A stretch of 64,000 nt of DNA from NCBI RefSeq assembly GCF_003355495.1, contig NZ_CP031337.1:2733001-2797000 (forward strand), read 5' to 3'. This document shows positions 44,679 through 54,352 of this stretch, in pieces. How positions within the stretch are numbered: position 1 is the stretch's first letter; each line of letters begins with the position of its first letter. The stretch is from Crenobacter cavernae (GTDB lineage Bacteria > Pseudomonadota > Gammaproteobacteria > Burkholderiales > Chromobacteriaceae). Below the pieces are notes generated by a model, which searched no databases, was not told where the DNA came from, and saw only the letters and a program-made list of their open reading frames with translations. The position numbers and the translations under genes are program-made.

Positions 44679-45416
44679 TTACTTCTTGAAGTAGGTCTCG
44701 ACGTCGTCGGCCGAGCCGATCAGCCTGCCGTTGATGAACACCTGCGGCGCGGTCATCGTGCCGGACACGGCGCCGAGCACCTTGCCGCGGATCTTGTTGT
44801 CGAGCGGCACGTCGACGTAGGCGAGGCCCTGCTCGTCGAGGATGGCCTTGGCGCGCGCGCAGTGCTGGCAGCCTATCTTGCTGAACACGACGATCTGGTC
44901 CGGCTTCTTCGCGTCCTTGTTGATGTAGTCGAGCAGGGTGTCGGCGTCCGACACCTTGAACGGATCGCCCGGCTCCTGCGGCTCGATGAACATCTTCTCG
45001 ATGACGCCGTCCTTGACCAGCATCGAGTAGCGCCAGCTGCGGCGGCCGAAGCCGAGGTCGGTCTTGTCGACCAGCATGCCCATGCCCTCGGTGAAGTCGC
45101 CGTTGCCGTCCGGCACCATCACGAGGTTCTGCGCTTCCTGGTCCTTCGCCCATTCGTTCATCACGAAGGTATCGTTCACCGACACGCACAGGATGCTGTC
45201 GACGCCGCTCTCGAAGAAAGCCGGCGCGAGTTCGTTATAGCGCGGCAGGTGGGTCGACGAGCAGGTCGGCGTGAACGCGCCCGGCAGCGAGAACACCACG
45301 ACGGTCTTGCTCTTGAACAGCTCGCCGGTGGTGACGTCTTTCCACTCGTTGCCGACACGGGTGTGGAAGGTCACATTCGGGACGCGCTGGCCTTCACGGT
45401 TCTGCAGTTGGGTCAT
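44679..45416 (-). CDS. Hybrid peroxiredoxin-glutaredoxin (Prx5-Grx)
   Basis: 245 aa cytosolic GSH-dependent peroxidase. The N-terminal peroxiredoxin 5 domain has the peroxidatic Cys in LPGAFTPTCSSTHLPRY (about residue 52). The C-terminal glutaredoxin domain (from about residue 172) has the dithiol site in VVFSKIGCQHCARAKAIL and the cis-Pro in MTAPQVFINGRLIGS. This fusion is known from Haemophilus and Neisseria and reduces hydrogen peroxide and alkyl peroxides. AAGGAGAGCACC precedes the ATG. A weak OxyR-like site lies 109 bases upstream. Confidence 0.95.
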   Translation of the reverse strand: MTQLQNREGQRVPNVTFHTRVGNEWKDVTTGELFKSKTVVVFSLPGAFTPTCSSTHLPRYNELAPAFFESGVDSILCVSVNDTFVMNEWAKDQEAQNLVMVPDGNGDFTEGMGMLVDKTDLGFGRRSWRYSMLVKDGVIEKMFIEPQEPGDPFKVSDADTLLDYINKDAKKPDQIVVFSKIGCQHCARAKAILDEQGLAYVDVPLDNKIRGKVLGAVSGTMTAPQVFINGRLIGSADDVETYFKK

Positions 45417-45524
45417 GGTGCTCTCCTTGAGGGTGGGTTGGGGTTTTGAACGCTTCGTTCAATCGACAAATGCATTCTGATAGCCTGGGTAAAATGCGTC
45501 TAATTTATTGTCCAAATAAAATCG

Positions 45525-45539
45525 ATAGTAATTTTCTAC
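45525..45539. promoter_or_regulatory. Weak OxyR-like half site
   Basis: ATAG-N7-CTAC in the gap between the hybrid peroxiredoxin and trkA; OxyR half sites are ATAG-N7-CTAT. Inner positions do not match well. Confidence 0.2.
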
Positions 45540-45616
45540 ATGATTGACGGCAGGCTGTATCGGTGCGGCGAGCCGCTTTAGAATGACCGGCCGTGCACCG
45601 TGAATGACATGACAAT

Positions 45617-46996
45617 ATGAAGATACTGATTCTCGGCGCCGGCCAGGTCGGCTCCACCGTGGCGGAAAACCTGGTCTCCGAGAACAACGACATCACCGTC
45701 GTCGACCTCGACGCGAAGCTGCTGAAGCAGCTGCAGGACCGGCTCGACATCCGCACCGTGGCCGGCAACGCCGCCCACCCGTCGGTGCTGCAGCACGCCG
45801 GTGCCGAGGACACCGACCTGATGCTCGCCTTGACGCGCAACGACGAGACCAACCTCGTCGCCAGCAAGTTCGCGTCCGACCTGTTCAATATTCCGACCTG
45901 CGTCGCACGCGTCCGTTCGAGCGACTACGTCGAATTCGGCGGCGACGAGGACGCGCTCGTGCGCTTCGGCGTCGACCACTCCATCTGTCCCGAGCAGCTG
46001 GTCACCCACCAGCTGTCGCAGCTGTTCGAATACCCGGGCGCCTTGCGCGTGCTCGATTTCGCGGGCGGGAAGGTTCAGCTTGTAGTGGTGCGCGCTATAG
46101 AAGGCGGCTTGCTCGTCGGCAAGCCTCTGAAGCGCATCCGCGACGACCTGCCCGACGCCGTCGACTGCCGCGTGTGCGCGATCTACCGCAACGACCGGCT
46201 GGTGATTCCCGACGGCGACACCGTGGTCGCCGACCAGGACGAGGTGTTCTTTCTGGCCGCGCGCGAGCACATCGCGCTGGTGCTGCGCGAGATGCGCAAG
46301 AGCGAGCGGCCGGTCAAGCGGGTGATGATCGCCGGCGGCGGCAACGTCGGCTTCCGGCTGGCGCGCCTGCTCGAGAGCCGCTACGCGGTCAAGCTGATCG
46401 AGAGCCGGCCGGAGCGCAGCCTGTGGTTGGCCGAACACCTGTCGCAAACCCTGGTGCTGCACGGCGAGGCCACCGACGAAGAGTTGCTCGAAGACGAGCA
46501 CGTCGACGAGATCGACATGTTCTGCGCGCTGACCAACGACGATGAAGACAACATCATGTCGGCGCTGCTCGCAAAGCGGCTCGGCGCCAAGCGGGTCGCC
46601 GCGCTGGTCAACCGCGGCAGCTACGTCGACCTGCTGGAAGGCAACCGTATCGACGTCGTCGTCTCGCCGCACCTGACGACGATCGGCGCGCTGCTCGCCT
46701 ACATCCGGCGCGGCGACGTCGAGGCGGTCCATTCGCTGCGCCGCGGCGCGGCCGAGGCGATGGAGGTCGTCGTGCACGGCGACCGCAAGACGTCCAAGGT
46801 CGTCGGCCGCCGGCTCGACGAGATCGCGATGCCGGCCGGCTGCCACATCGGCGCGATCGTCCGCGGCGAGACGGTAGCGATGGCGCACCACGACCTCGTC
46901 GTCGAGGACGGCGACCACCTGATCCTCTTCGTCGCCAAGAAGCGGCTGGTGAAGCAGGTCGAGAAGCTGATCCAGGCCCGGTTCGGCTTTTTCTGA
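45617..46996 (+). CDS. trkA: Trk potassium uptake regulatory protein TrkA
   Basis: 459 aa peripheral membrane protein. Two RCK repeats, each with a Rossmann NAD(H)-binding motif: ILILGAGQVGSTVAENL (residues 3-19) and VMIAGGGNVGFRLARLL (about 235-251), each followed by a TrkA-C domain. It gates TrkH. 10 bases before trkH, same operon. The region upstream is AT-rich and shared with the divergent peroxiredoxin gene. Confidence 0.97.
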   Translation: MKILILGAGQVGSTVAENLVSENNDITVVDLDAKLLKQLQDRLDIRTVAGNAAHPSVLQHAGAEDTDLMLALTRNDETNLVASKFASDLFNIPTCVARVRSSDYVEFGGDEDALVRFGVDHSICPEQLVTHQLSQLFEYPGALRVLDFAGGKVQLVVVRAIEGGLLVGKPLKRIRDDLPDAVDCRVCAIYRNDRLVIPDGDTVVADQDEVFFLAAREHIALVLREMRKSERPVKRVMIAGGGNVGFRLARLLESRYAVKLIESRPERSLWLAEHLSQTLVLHGEATDEELLEDEHVDEIDMFCALTNDDEDNIMSALLAKRLGAKRVAALVNRGSYVDLLEGNRIDVVVSPHLTTIGALLAYIRRGDVEAVHSLRRGAAEAMEVVVHGDRKTSKVVGRRLDEIAMPAGCHIGAIVRGETVAMAHHDLVVEDGDHLILFVAKKRLVKQVEKLIQARFGFF

Positions 46997-47006
46997 GGCA
47001 AGACGC

Positions 47007-48461
47007 ATGTACAAGCTCCTGCCCGTCGTCCACGTGCTGTCGAAGCTGATCATGCTGTTCGCCGCGACCTTCCTGGTCCCGGCCGGCGTCTCGCTGATCT
47101 TCGACGACGGCACCTTCTTCGACTTCCTCGATTCGGCCCTGCTGGCCTTCATGATCGGCGCCGCCTTGTGGCTGTTCACGCGCCGCTTCGAGCGCGAGCT
47201 GCGGCCGCGCGACGGCTTCGTGCTGGTCGTCTCGCTGTGGGTCGGCTTCGCCGCGGTCGCCACCCTGCCCTTCCTGCTGCATTTCCCGGCGATGAGCTTC
47301 ACCGACGCCTTCTTCGAGACCATGTCCGGCCTGTCGACCACCGGCGCGACGGTGATGACCGGGCTCGACACGCTGCCGCCGGCGATCAACTTCTGGCGCC
47401 ACTTCCTCAACTGGCTCGGCGGCATGGGCATCATCGTGCTCGCCGTCGCCATCCTGCCGCTGCTCGGCATCGGCGGCATGCAGCTGTACAAGGCCGAGAC
47501 GCCCGGCCCGATGAAGGACGCCAAGCTCGCGCCGCGCATCGCGCACACCGCGAAGAACCTGTGGTACGTCTACTCGGGGCTGACCGTCGCCTGCGTGCTT
47601 GGGCTCAGGGCGGCCGGCATGGGCTGGTTCGACGCGGTCTGCCACGCGTTCGCCGCGCTGTCGCTCGGCGGCTTCTCGACGCACGACGCGAGTGTCGGCT
47701 ATTTCGACTCGCTCGCGATCGAGGTCGTGCTGTCGCTGTTCATGCTACTGGCGGCGCTGAACTTCGCGACCCACTTCATCGCGTGGAAAAACCGCTCGGC
47801 GCGCGCCTACCTCAACGATCCGGAAGCCAAGGCGATCGTGTTCGTGATCGCCGCGAGCATCCTGATGCTGAGCTTCTATCTGGCCGGGAAAGGCGTGTAC
47901 GACTTCCCGACCGCGCTGCGCCACGTCAGCTTCAACCTGATCTCGATCGCCACCGACAGCGGCTTCGTCAGCGTCGACTTCGCGCAATGGCCGATCTTCG
48001 CGCCGTTGTGGATCCTGTTCCTGTCGTCGATCACCGCGAGCTCCGGCTCGACCGGCGGCGGCATCAAGATGATCCGTTCGCTGACGCTCGCCCGCCAGAG
48101 CACGCGCGAGATGGCCCAGCTGCTGCACCCGCAGGCGGTGCTGCCGCTCAAGGTGGGCGGCCAGCGCATCCCCGACTCGGTGGCGTTTTCGGTGCTCGGC
48201 TTCATCTTTGTCTACTTTATGAGCGTGGTGCTGTGCACCTTCGTTCTGATGGCCAGCGGCCTCGAATTTCTCACCGCGTTCACCGCGGTGCTCGCCTGCA
48301 TCAACAACGCGGGACCGGGCCTCGGCGAAGTCGGCCCCGCGTCGAACTATCAGGGCCTGAACGACTTCCAAGTCTGGGTGTGCAGCCTCACGATGTTGCT
48401 CGGCCGACTCGAGGTGTTCACGCTGTTGATCCTGTTTACCCCGGCCTTCTGGCGCAAATAA
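47007..48461 (+). CDS. trkH: Potassium uptake membrane protein TrkH
   Basis: 484 aa inner-membrane K+ channel-like transporter with about 10-12 helices arranged as four M1-P-M2 repeats. Selectivity-filter regions: ETMSGLSTTGATVMTGLD, CHAFAALSLGGFSTHDAS, ISIATDSGFVSVDFAQ, CINNAGPGLGEVGPASN; the gate-loop region is SSITASSGSTGGGIKMIRS. Pairs with TrkA upstream. slt follows after 11 bases. Confidence 0.97.
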   Translation: MYKLLPVVHVLSKLIMLFAATFLVPAGVSLIFDDGTFFDFLDSALLAFMIGAALWLFTRRFERELRPRDGFVLVVSLWVGFAAVATLPFLLHFPAMSFTDAFFETMSGLSTTGATVMTGLDTLPPAINFWRHFLNWLGGMGIIVLAVAILPLLGIGGMQLYKAETPGPMKDAKLAPRIAHTAKNLWYVYSGLTVACVLGLRAAGMGWFDAVCHAFAALSLGGFSTHDASVGYFDSLAIEVVLSLFMLLAALNFATHFIAWKNRSARAYLNDPEAKAIVFVIAASILMLSFYLAGKGVYDFPTALRHVSFNLISIATDSGFVSVDFAQWPIFAPLWILFLSSITASSGSTGGGIKMIRSLTLARQSTREMAQLLHPQAVLPLKVGGQRIPDSVAFSVLGFIFVYFMSVVLCTFVLMASGLEFLTAFTAVLACINNAGPGLGEVGPASNYQGLNDFQVWVCSLTMLLGRLEVFTLLILFTPAFWRK

Positions 48462-48472
48462 GGCAACCCGAC

Positions 48473-50332
48473 ATGAAATTTTTTGATTCCGGCCGTCTGA
48501 CCGCCGCCGTCCTTCTCGGGCTGGCTTCGCTCGCGCATGCCGCGCCCGCCGACGACCTCGTCGCCGCGCGCGACGCGTTCAAGCGCAAGGATGATGCGGC
48601 GCTCGCCGCTTACGCGTCGTCCATGGGCAACGATGCGCTCGCCGTCTACCCGCGCTACTGGCAGGCGTGGCGCGCGCTCGACGACGAGGATGACGAAGGC
48701 GTCGCGCGTTTCCTGAACGGCGAGCCGGCCGGCGCGCTCACCGAGCGCGTGCGCAACGAATGGCTGAAGAGCCTCGGCAAGCGCGACCAGTGGGCGCGCT
48801 TTGCCAGCGAGTGGGCGCTCTTGCCCGAGGCCGGCCGAGACGAGGAAAGCAGCTGCTACGGCGAACTGATTCTGCTGCGCCAGGGCCGCGCGCCGGGCAA
48901 TTTCGACCGTTTCCTCGAAAGCCGCAGCGTGCCCGAAGGCTGCAACCGGCTGATCTACGAGGCCGGCAACCGCAAGGTGCTCAGTCAGAACTGGCTCGTG
49001 CAGCGTTACCGGCTGCTGCTGGCCGGCAACTTCGTTACCGCCGCGCGCGAACTGGCAACGAGCACCGGTCTGCCGGTCGCCGCCGGCTCGGCCAACCTCG
49101 AGACCGACGCCGGCAAGGAGGCGACCGTCGCCAGCCTGATCGCGAAGGCGCGCCAGAACCCCGACGCGGCCGCCTCCGAGCTGTCCGGCGTCGAGGCCGC
49201 GCTCGGCGAGGCACGCGCCGGCTTCGTCTGGGGCCAGCTCGCGCTCGCCGCGGCCAAGAAGCTGAACATGGCGGTCGCGCTGCAAGGGTTCGACAAGTCG
49301 GACATCCGCCAGCTGACGAGCGAGCAATGGGAATGGTGGGCGCGCGCTGCGCTGCGCCAGGGCGACTGGGTAAGGCTCGAGCGCATCGTGCGCGGCATGC
49401 CGACCGAGCTCGCCAACAAGCCGGGCTGGCTGTACTGGCGCGGCCGCGCGCTAAAGGCGCAGGGTCGCACCACCGAGGCGAGACCGCTGTTCGTCCAGGC
49501 AAGCCGCAACAACAACTACTACGCACTTCTGTCGCTCGAGGAGTTGGGCAACGTGCTCGACGCGCCGCACGACACTCGACGCCCGAGCCAGGCCGACGTC
49601 GACCAGGTGGCCGGCGAGCCGGCAATCCGCCGCTCGCTGCTGCTCGTCGACGTCGCGAGCAGCCAGGCGCGCGCCGAGATCCGCGAGGACGCCAAGCGCG
49701 AATGGCGCTGGGCGATGCGCGACAAGTCCGACAACGAGCTGTTGGCGTCGGCCGAGCTCGCGCGCCGCACCGGCTTCTACGACATGGCGATCTACAGCGC
49801 CGAGCGCACGCAGGGCAGCCACGACTACAGCCTGCGCTACCTGTCCCCCTACCGCGACGTCACGCAGCGCTATGCGCGCCAGTTCGACGTCGACGAGGCG
49901 TGGATCTACGGCCTGATCCGCCAGGAGAGCCGCTTCGTCAACGTCGCGCGCTCGGGCGTCGGCGCGTCCGGCCTGATGCAGCTGATGCCGGCCACCGCGC
50001 GCTGGGCGGCAAACAAGGTCGGCCTCGCCAGCTTCTCGGTCAACGACATCGACACCAACATCCAGCTCGGCACCTGGTATCTGCGCCACGTGCTCGACGA
50101 CCTCGGCCAACCCGTGCTCGCGACCGCGGCGTATAATGCCGGCCCGGGCCGCGCCCGCGCCTGGCAGGCCGGCGTGCCGCTCGAAGGCGCGGTGTACGCC
50201 GAGACGATCCCGTTCAACGAGACGCGCGACTACGTGCAGAAGGTGATGGCCAACGCCGCCTACTACGCGCGCGACTTCGGCCACGCCGGCCTGTCGCTGA
50301 AGACGCGTATGGGCACCATCGCCGCCCGGTGA
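48473..50332 (+). CDS. slt: Soluble lytic murein transglycosylase
   Basis: 619 aa periplasmic enzyme cleaving peptidoglycan to 1,6-anhydromuropeptides. Signal peptide MKFFDSGRLTAAVLLGLASL ending AHA. A long helical superhelix (U and L domains, about residues 25-450) precedes the lysozyme-like domain with catalytic Glu in YGLIRQESRFVNVARSGVGA (about residue 484), GLMQLMPATARW and AAYNAGPGRARAW. Start 48473 chosen for the signal peptide; the frame is open far upstream in trkH but that part is not coding. Confidence 0.95.
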   Translation: MKFFDSGRLTAAVLLGLASLAHAAPADDLVAARDAFKRKDDAALAAYASSMGNDALAVYPRYWQAWRALDDEDDEGVARFLNGEPAGALTERVRNEWLKSLGKRDQWARFASEWALLPEAGRDEESSCYGELILLRQGRAPGNFDRFLESRSVPEGCNRLIYEAGNRKVLSQNWLVQRYRLLLAGNFVTAARELATSTGLPVAAGSANLETDAGKEATVASLIAKARQNPDAAASELSGVEAALGEARAGFVWGQLALAAAKKLNMAVALQGFDKSDIRQLTSEQWEWWARAALRQGDWVRLERIVRGMPTELANKPGWLYWRGRALKAQGRTTEARPLFVQASRNNNYYALLSLEELGNVLDAPHDTRRPSQADVDQVAGEPAIRRSLLLVDVASSQARAEIREDAKREWRWAMRDKSDNELLASAELARRTGFYDMAIYSAERTQGSHDYSLRYLSPYRDVTQRYARQFDVDEAWIYGLIRQESRFVNVARSGVGASGLMQLMPATARWAANKVGLASFSVNDIDTNIQLGTWYLRHVLDDLGQPVLATAAYNAGPGRARAWQAGVPLEGAVYAETIPFNETRDYVQKVMANAAYYARDFGHAGLSLKTRMGTIAAR

Positions 50333-50352
50333 ACCACAACAAGAGAGCAACC

Positions 50353-51303
50353 ATGAAATTCCAGCGCATCGCCGTCATCGGCGGCAGCGGTTTTCTCGGG
50401 ACCTATATCGCCGAACGCCTGGTCGAACAGGACGTCGAGCTGACCATCCCGAGCCGCCGCCGCGAACGCAACAAACTCGAACTGATCCTCTTGCCCAAGA
50501 CCCAGCTCGAGGAAACCGACGTCAACGACGCGGCGGCGCTGAAGAAGCTCTTGGCCGGCCACGACGCGGTCGTCAGCATGGTCGGCATCCTGCACGGCAA
50601 CGCACGAAGCTTCGAGGCCGCGCACGTCGAACTGGTGAAGAAGATCATCGACGCGATGAAGGAGAACGGCATCCGCCGCCTGGTGCACATCAGCGCGCTG
50701 GGCGCGAACGAGAACGGCCCGAGCCTCTACCAGCAGAGCAAGGGACGCGGCGAGAGAGTGGTGATGCAGAGCGGTCTGGACTGGACCATCCTGCGCCCGT
50801 CGGTCGTGTTCGGCCGCGGCGACCATTTCCTCAACCTGTTCGCCGGTCTCGGCAAGACGCTGCCGGTGCTGCCGCTGGCCGGCGCCGACACCCGTTTCGC
50901 GCCGATCTGGGTCGACGACGTCGCGCGCGCGGTGGTCGCCTGCTTCGCCAACGATGCGACCCTCGGCCAACGTTACGAGCTGACCGGTCCGAAGACCTAC
51001 ACGCTGCGCGAACTCGCAAGGTACGCGACCGAGCTGTCCGGCAATCCACGCCACGTGATCGGTCTGCCGCACAGCGTCGCGATGCTGCAGGCCGGTCTGA
51101 TGGAGATCCTGCCCGGCCCGACGCTGATCAGCCGGGACAACGTGCGTTCGCTGGCGGTCGACAACGTCAGCGACCAGCCCTTCCCGGCAGACGTCATGGG
51201 CTTTGCCCCCGCCGAGCTCGAAACGGTCGCGCCGAAGTATCTGAGCCGCGCCGAGTTCAACGCCAACCTGTCGCGTTACCGCGAGGAAGCCGGCCGCCGA
51301 TGA
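50353..51303 (+). CDS. Complex-I-associated-type NAD(P)-binding SDR (NDUFA9-like)
   Basis: 316 aa atypical extended short-chain dehydrogenase. N-terminal cofactor motif IAVIGGSGFLGTYIAERL (residues 6-23). DAVVSMVGILHGNARSFEAA and RLVHISALGANENGPSLYQQ followed by SKGRGE are the features of the NDUFA9/YbjT-like group. The active-site YxxxK is modified (LYQQSKGRGE). Proposed roles include quinone-linked or assembly functions. Start 50353 rather than 50329, on the basis of the Rossmann strand position. Overlaps cca by ATGA. Confidence 0.85.
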   Translation: MKFQRIAVIGGSGFLGTYIAERLVEQDVELTIPSRRRERNKLELILLPKTQLEETDVNDAAALKKLLAGHDAVVSMVGILHGNARSFEAAHVELVKKIIDAMKENGIRRLVHISALGANENGPSLYQQSKGRGERVVMQSGLDWTILRPSVVFGRGDHFLNLFAGLGKTLPVLPLAGADTRFAPIWVDDVARAVVACFANDATLGQRYELTGPKTYTLRELARYATELSGNPRHVIGLPHSVAMLQAGLMEILPGPTLISRDNVRSLAVDNVSDQPFPADVMGFAPAELETVAPKYLSRAEFNANLSRYREEAGRR

Positions 51304-52532
51304 AGGTCTACGTGGTGGGCGGTGCGGTGCGCGACCGGCTGCTCGGCAGGCCGGTCGCCGACCGGGACTGGGTCGTGGTCGGCGAGAGCGCGGACTCGAT
51401 GCTGGCCGCCGGCTTCCGGCCGGTCGGCAAGGACTTCCCGGTCTTCCTGCACCCTAAGACGCACGAGGAATACGCGCTGGCACGCACCGAGCGCAAGGTT
51501 GGCCGAGGCTATCACGGCTTCGCCTTCCACGCGGCGCCCGACGTCACGCTCGAGGAAGACCTCGCCCGCCGCGACCTCACCATCAACGCGATGGCCGAGG
51601 ACGAACACGGCGACGTCACCGACCCGTTCGGCGGCCAGCAGGATCTGGCGGCCGGTGTATTGCGCCACGTAAGCGCCGCCTTCGCCGAAGACCCGGTGCG
51701 CATCCTGCGTCTGGCGCGCTTCGCCGCCCGCTACGGATTTTCGGTCGCGCCCGAGACGATGGCGCTGATGCGTTCCATGGTCGAATCGGGCGAAGCAGAC
51801 GCCTTGGTCCCCGAGCGCATCTGGCAGGAAGTCGCCAAGGGGCTGATGGAAGATGCGCCGTCGCGCATGTTCGTCGTGCTGCGCGAATGCGGTGCGCTCG
51901 CGCGCGTGCTGCCCGAGGTCGACGCGCTGTTCGGCGTGCCGCAGCGCGCCGACTACCACCCCGAGATCGACACCGGCGACCATGTCATGCGCGTGCTCGA
52001 TTACTGCGCGGCGATGGACGCGCCGCTGCCGGTGCGCTTCGCCGCGCTGATGCACGACCTGGGCAAGGCGCTGACGCCGAAAGACGTGCTGCCGCGCCAC
52101 ATCGGCCACGAAGGCCGCGGCCGCACGCCCATCCTCGCGCTGTGCGAGCGGATAAGGGCGCCGGCCGACTGCCGCGACCTGGCGCTGATCACCGCGCAAT
52201 ACCACACGCTGGTGCACCGCGCCGCCGAACTGCGCCCCGACACCTTGCTGGGGCTGTTCCGTGACTGCGACGCGCTGCGCCGCCCGGAGCGCTTCCAGAT
52301 GATGCTCGACGCCTGCGTCGCCGACGCGCGCGGACGTCTACATTTCGAAGCCTGCGACTACCCGCAGGCCGCATGGTTGGCCGAGGCGCTCGCCACCGCG
52401 CGCGCGGTAGACGCCGGCGCTGTCGCGCGCGCCTGCGCCGAGCCGCGCGACATCGCCCGCGCGGTCGACGCCGCGCGCGTTGCGGCGCTCGCCGACTACA
52501 AACTCGCCCACCCCCTCGCCCCCCGCCCATGA
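51300..52532 (+). CDS. cca: CCA-adding enzyme (tRNA nucleotidyltransferase with HD domain)
   Basis: 410 aa. Adds or repairs 3' CCA on tRNAs. Head: MKVYVVGGAVRDRLLGRPVA with metal Asp pair in VADRDWVVVG, then RRDLTINAMA and the DPVRILRLARFAARYGF block. A C-terminal HD domain (LPVRFAALMHDLGKALTP, about residues 243-260) with phosphatase/phosphodiesterase activity is typical of gammaproteobacterial and betaproteobacterial Cca. AAGGTTGGCCGAG at 51495 is within the gene. Co-transcribed between the SDR and prpF-like genes. Confidence 0.95.
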   Translation: MKVYVVGGAVRDRLLGRPVADRDWVVVGESADSMLAAGFRPVGKDFPVFLHPKTHEEYALARTERKVGRGYHGFAFHAAPDVTLEEDLARRDLTINAMAEDEHGDVTDPFGGQQDLAAGVLRHVSAAFAEDPVRILRLARFAARYGFSVAPETMALMRSMVESGEADALVPERIWQEVAKGLMEDAPSRMFVVLRECGALARVLPEVDALFGVPQRADYHPEIDTGDHVMRVLDYCAAMDAPLPVRFAALMHDLGKALTPKDVLPRHIGHEGRGRTPILALCERIRAPADCRDLALITAQYHTLVHRAAELRPDTLLGLFRDCDALRRPERFQMMLDACVADARGRLHFEACDYPQAAWLAEALATARAVDAGAVARACAEPRDIARAVDAARVAALADYKLAHPLAPRP

Positions 52533-53644
52533 CCGACTATTACCGCCTCAAAGCCAGCCTGATGCGCGGCGGCACCAGCAAGGGGCTGTTCTTTAGCGCC
52601 GACGCGCTGCCCGACGACCCGGCGCTGGTCCAGCAACTGTTGATGCGCGCCATCGGCAGCCCCGACCGCTACGGCAAACAGATCGACGGCCTCGGCACCG
52701 GCATCTCGAGCACCAGCAAGGTCGCCATCATCGGCCCGTCCAACCGGCCCGACTGCGACGTCGACTATCTGTTCGGCCATGTCGCGATCGCCGACGCGCT
52801 GATCGACTGGTCGGGCAGCTGCGGCAACCTGACCGCCGCCGTGCCGCTGTTCGCGCTGATGGAAAAACTGGTCGACAAACCCGACGGCAACACCGAGATC
52901 CGCATCTGGCAGGCGAATATTGGCAAGAAGATCGTCGCCGAGCTGGCGGTGAAGGACGGCGAGCCGGTGCTGGCGGGCGACTTCCAGGTCGACGGCGTCG
53001 CCTTCCCCGCCGCGCCGATCAAGCTGCGCTTTCTCGACCCGGCCGGCGGCGTCACTGGCAAGCTGTTCCCGTCGGGCTCGCAAAAAGACACGCTGAAGCT
53101 GCCCGACGGCCGCAAGATAGCCGCGACGCTGATCGACGCCGGCAACCCTACCGTCTTCATCCGCGCGGCCGATCTCGACCTGACCGGCTCAGAAACCGCC
53201 GAAGACCTCGACCTTGCGCGGCTCGACGAACTCGAGGCGCTGCGCGCGCAGGCCGCGGTCAAGATGGGGCTGGCCAAGACCGTCGCCGAGGCGACCTTCG
53301 AGCGCCCGGCCATTCCGAAGATCAGCTTCATCAGCCCGGCGCGCGTCGAGGGCACCGAGATCAACGCGCGCATCGTGTCGATGGGCAAGCTGCACCACGC
53401 GTACACCGGCACCGGCGCGATCGCGCTGGCCGCCGCCGCCGCGATGAAAGACACCGTCGTCAGCGACATGCTCGGCCAACCGTGGCGCGAGAGGCCGCTG
53501 CCGTTCAGCCACGCCAGCGGCACGCAGACGCTCGAAGCCGTCGTCAAACGCCACGGCCGCGGCTGGAAGATCGCCGAGGTGGTGATGACGCGCACCGCCA
53601 GGCCGCTGATGGCGGGCGAGGTCTACATCCCGGCGCCGGGCTGA
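52529..53644 (+). CDS. PrpF-family isomerase (2-methylaconitate or oxalomesaconate type)
   Basis: 371 aa PrpF/AcnD-accessory (DUF453) fold, two diaminopimelate-epimerase-like domains. Start LKASLMRGGTSKGLFFSADA is the family signature; SGSCGNLTAAVPLFA has a conserved Cys (about residue 101), and DAGNPTVFIRAADLDLTG is typical. In methylcitrate operons PrpF isomerises 2-methylaconitate; without prpC/acnD neighbours this one could act on another tricarboxylate. ATGA overlap with cca. Ends at a strong word-pair terminator. Confidence 0.87.
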   Translation: MTDYYRLKASLMRGGTSKGLFFSADALPDDPALVQQLLMRAIGSPDRYGKQIDGLGTGISSTSKVAIIGPSNRPDCDVDYLFGHVAIADALIDWSGSCGNLTAAVPLFALMEKLVDKPDGNTEIRIWQANIGKKIVAELAVKDGEPVLAGDFQVDGVAFPAAPIKLRFLDPAGGVTGKLFPSGSQKDTLKLPDGRKIAATLIDAGNPTVFIRAADLDLTGSETAEDLDLARLDELEALRAQAAVKMGLAKTVAEATFERPAIPKISFISPARVEGTEINARIVSMGKLHHAYTGTGAIALAAAAAMKDTVVSDMLGQPWRERPLPFSHASGTQTLEAVVKRHGRGWKIAEVVMTRTARPLMAGEVYIPAPG

Positions 53645-53663
53645 ACGACGGACGCTGCGGCGC

Positions 53664-53704
53664 AAAAGAGCTCGGCCAACCTTTGAGGTTGGCCGAGCTC
53701 TTTT
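53664..53704. terminator. Bidirectional terminator built from the repeated word
   Basis: AAAAGAGCTCGGCCAACCT (53664-53682) and AGGTTGGCCGAGCTCTTTT (53686-53704) form a perfect 19-base stem with TTG loop. It separates the converging PrpF-like and transglutaminase-like genes. Confidence 0.95.
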
Positions 53705-53726
53705 CTGGCTGCGCGCTTGCCGCCTG

Positions 53727-54320
53727 TCAGCCTATCAGTTCGACGTCCGGCAAGTTGTCCCGCACCTGGGCGACCGTCTCGAAAGTCGTCAGCACCGAGA
53801 CCACCACCGGCAGCGGCTCGGGCCAGATCTCCGGCAGGTCGCGCTCGAGGCGGTCGCCGATAGCGAACGCCAGCCGTTCGACGGGCGGTCTGAAGGCCGC
53901 GTCGACGCCCGGCTTGTTGCCGCGCGCGTCGATGCGGTACCAGCCGTGCCCTTCGAGCCATACCGCGTTAAGCCCGTGCAGGCAGTAAGGCGCGCCTTCG
54001 CCGTCGAGCGACAGACGCTGGTAGCAGAGCCCGGCCGGGATGCCGTTGGCGCGCAGCAGCGCCGCCAAGAGATGGCTCTTCGCATAGCAGTAGCCGGTGC
54101 GGAAGAACAGCACGTCGGACGCCTTGCAGGTAACCGGGTTGTCCAGGTCGTCGCGGGAGTCCCAGCTGTGGCGGATCGTGTCGCGCACGAATTCGAAGCA
54201 GCGGCGCGCGATCTCGGTCTTGTCTTCACAGTCGTCGGCCAACTCGGCGGCCTTGGCCCTGATGGACGGGTGCTTCCAGTCGATGTCTTCGCTGCTGGCC
54301 AGAAACGGCGTCTTATCCAT
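53727..54320 (-). CDS. Transglutaminase-like cysteine protease-fold protein
   Basis: 197 aa cytosolic. Catalytic Cys in FFRTGYCYAKSHLLAALLRA (about residue 77), His in LHGLNAVWLEGHGWYRIDAR and Asp in the following IDARGN complete the triad. Bacterial stand-alone members act as amidases or peptidases on unknown substrates. Start 54320 gives MDKTPFLASSEDIDW. Just upstream lies an aldehyde dehydrogenase remnant on the same strand. Confidence 0.88.
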   Translation of the reverse strand: MDKTPFLASSEDIDWKHPSIRAKAAELADDCEDKTEIARRCFEFVRDTIRHSWDSRDDLDNPVTCKASDVLFFRTGYCYAKSHLLAALLRANGIPAGLCYQRLSLDGEGAPYCLHGLNAVWLEGHGWYRIDARGNKPGVDAAFRPPVERLAFAIGDRLERDLPEIWPEPLPVVVSVLTTFETVAQVRDNLPDVELIG

Positions 54321-54352
54321 GCTTGTCTCGCTATTCCTTGGACATAAAGCCG

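Noticed and set aside
47168..48472. Upstream extension of the slt frame through trkH
   Set aside because: The frame is open by base composition; the real start has a signal peptide at 48473 and trkH occupies the other frame.
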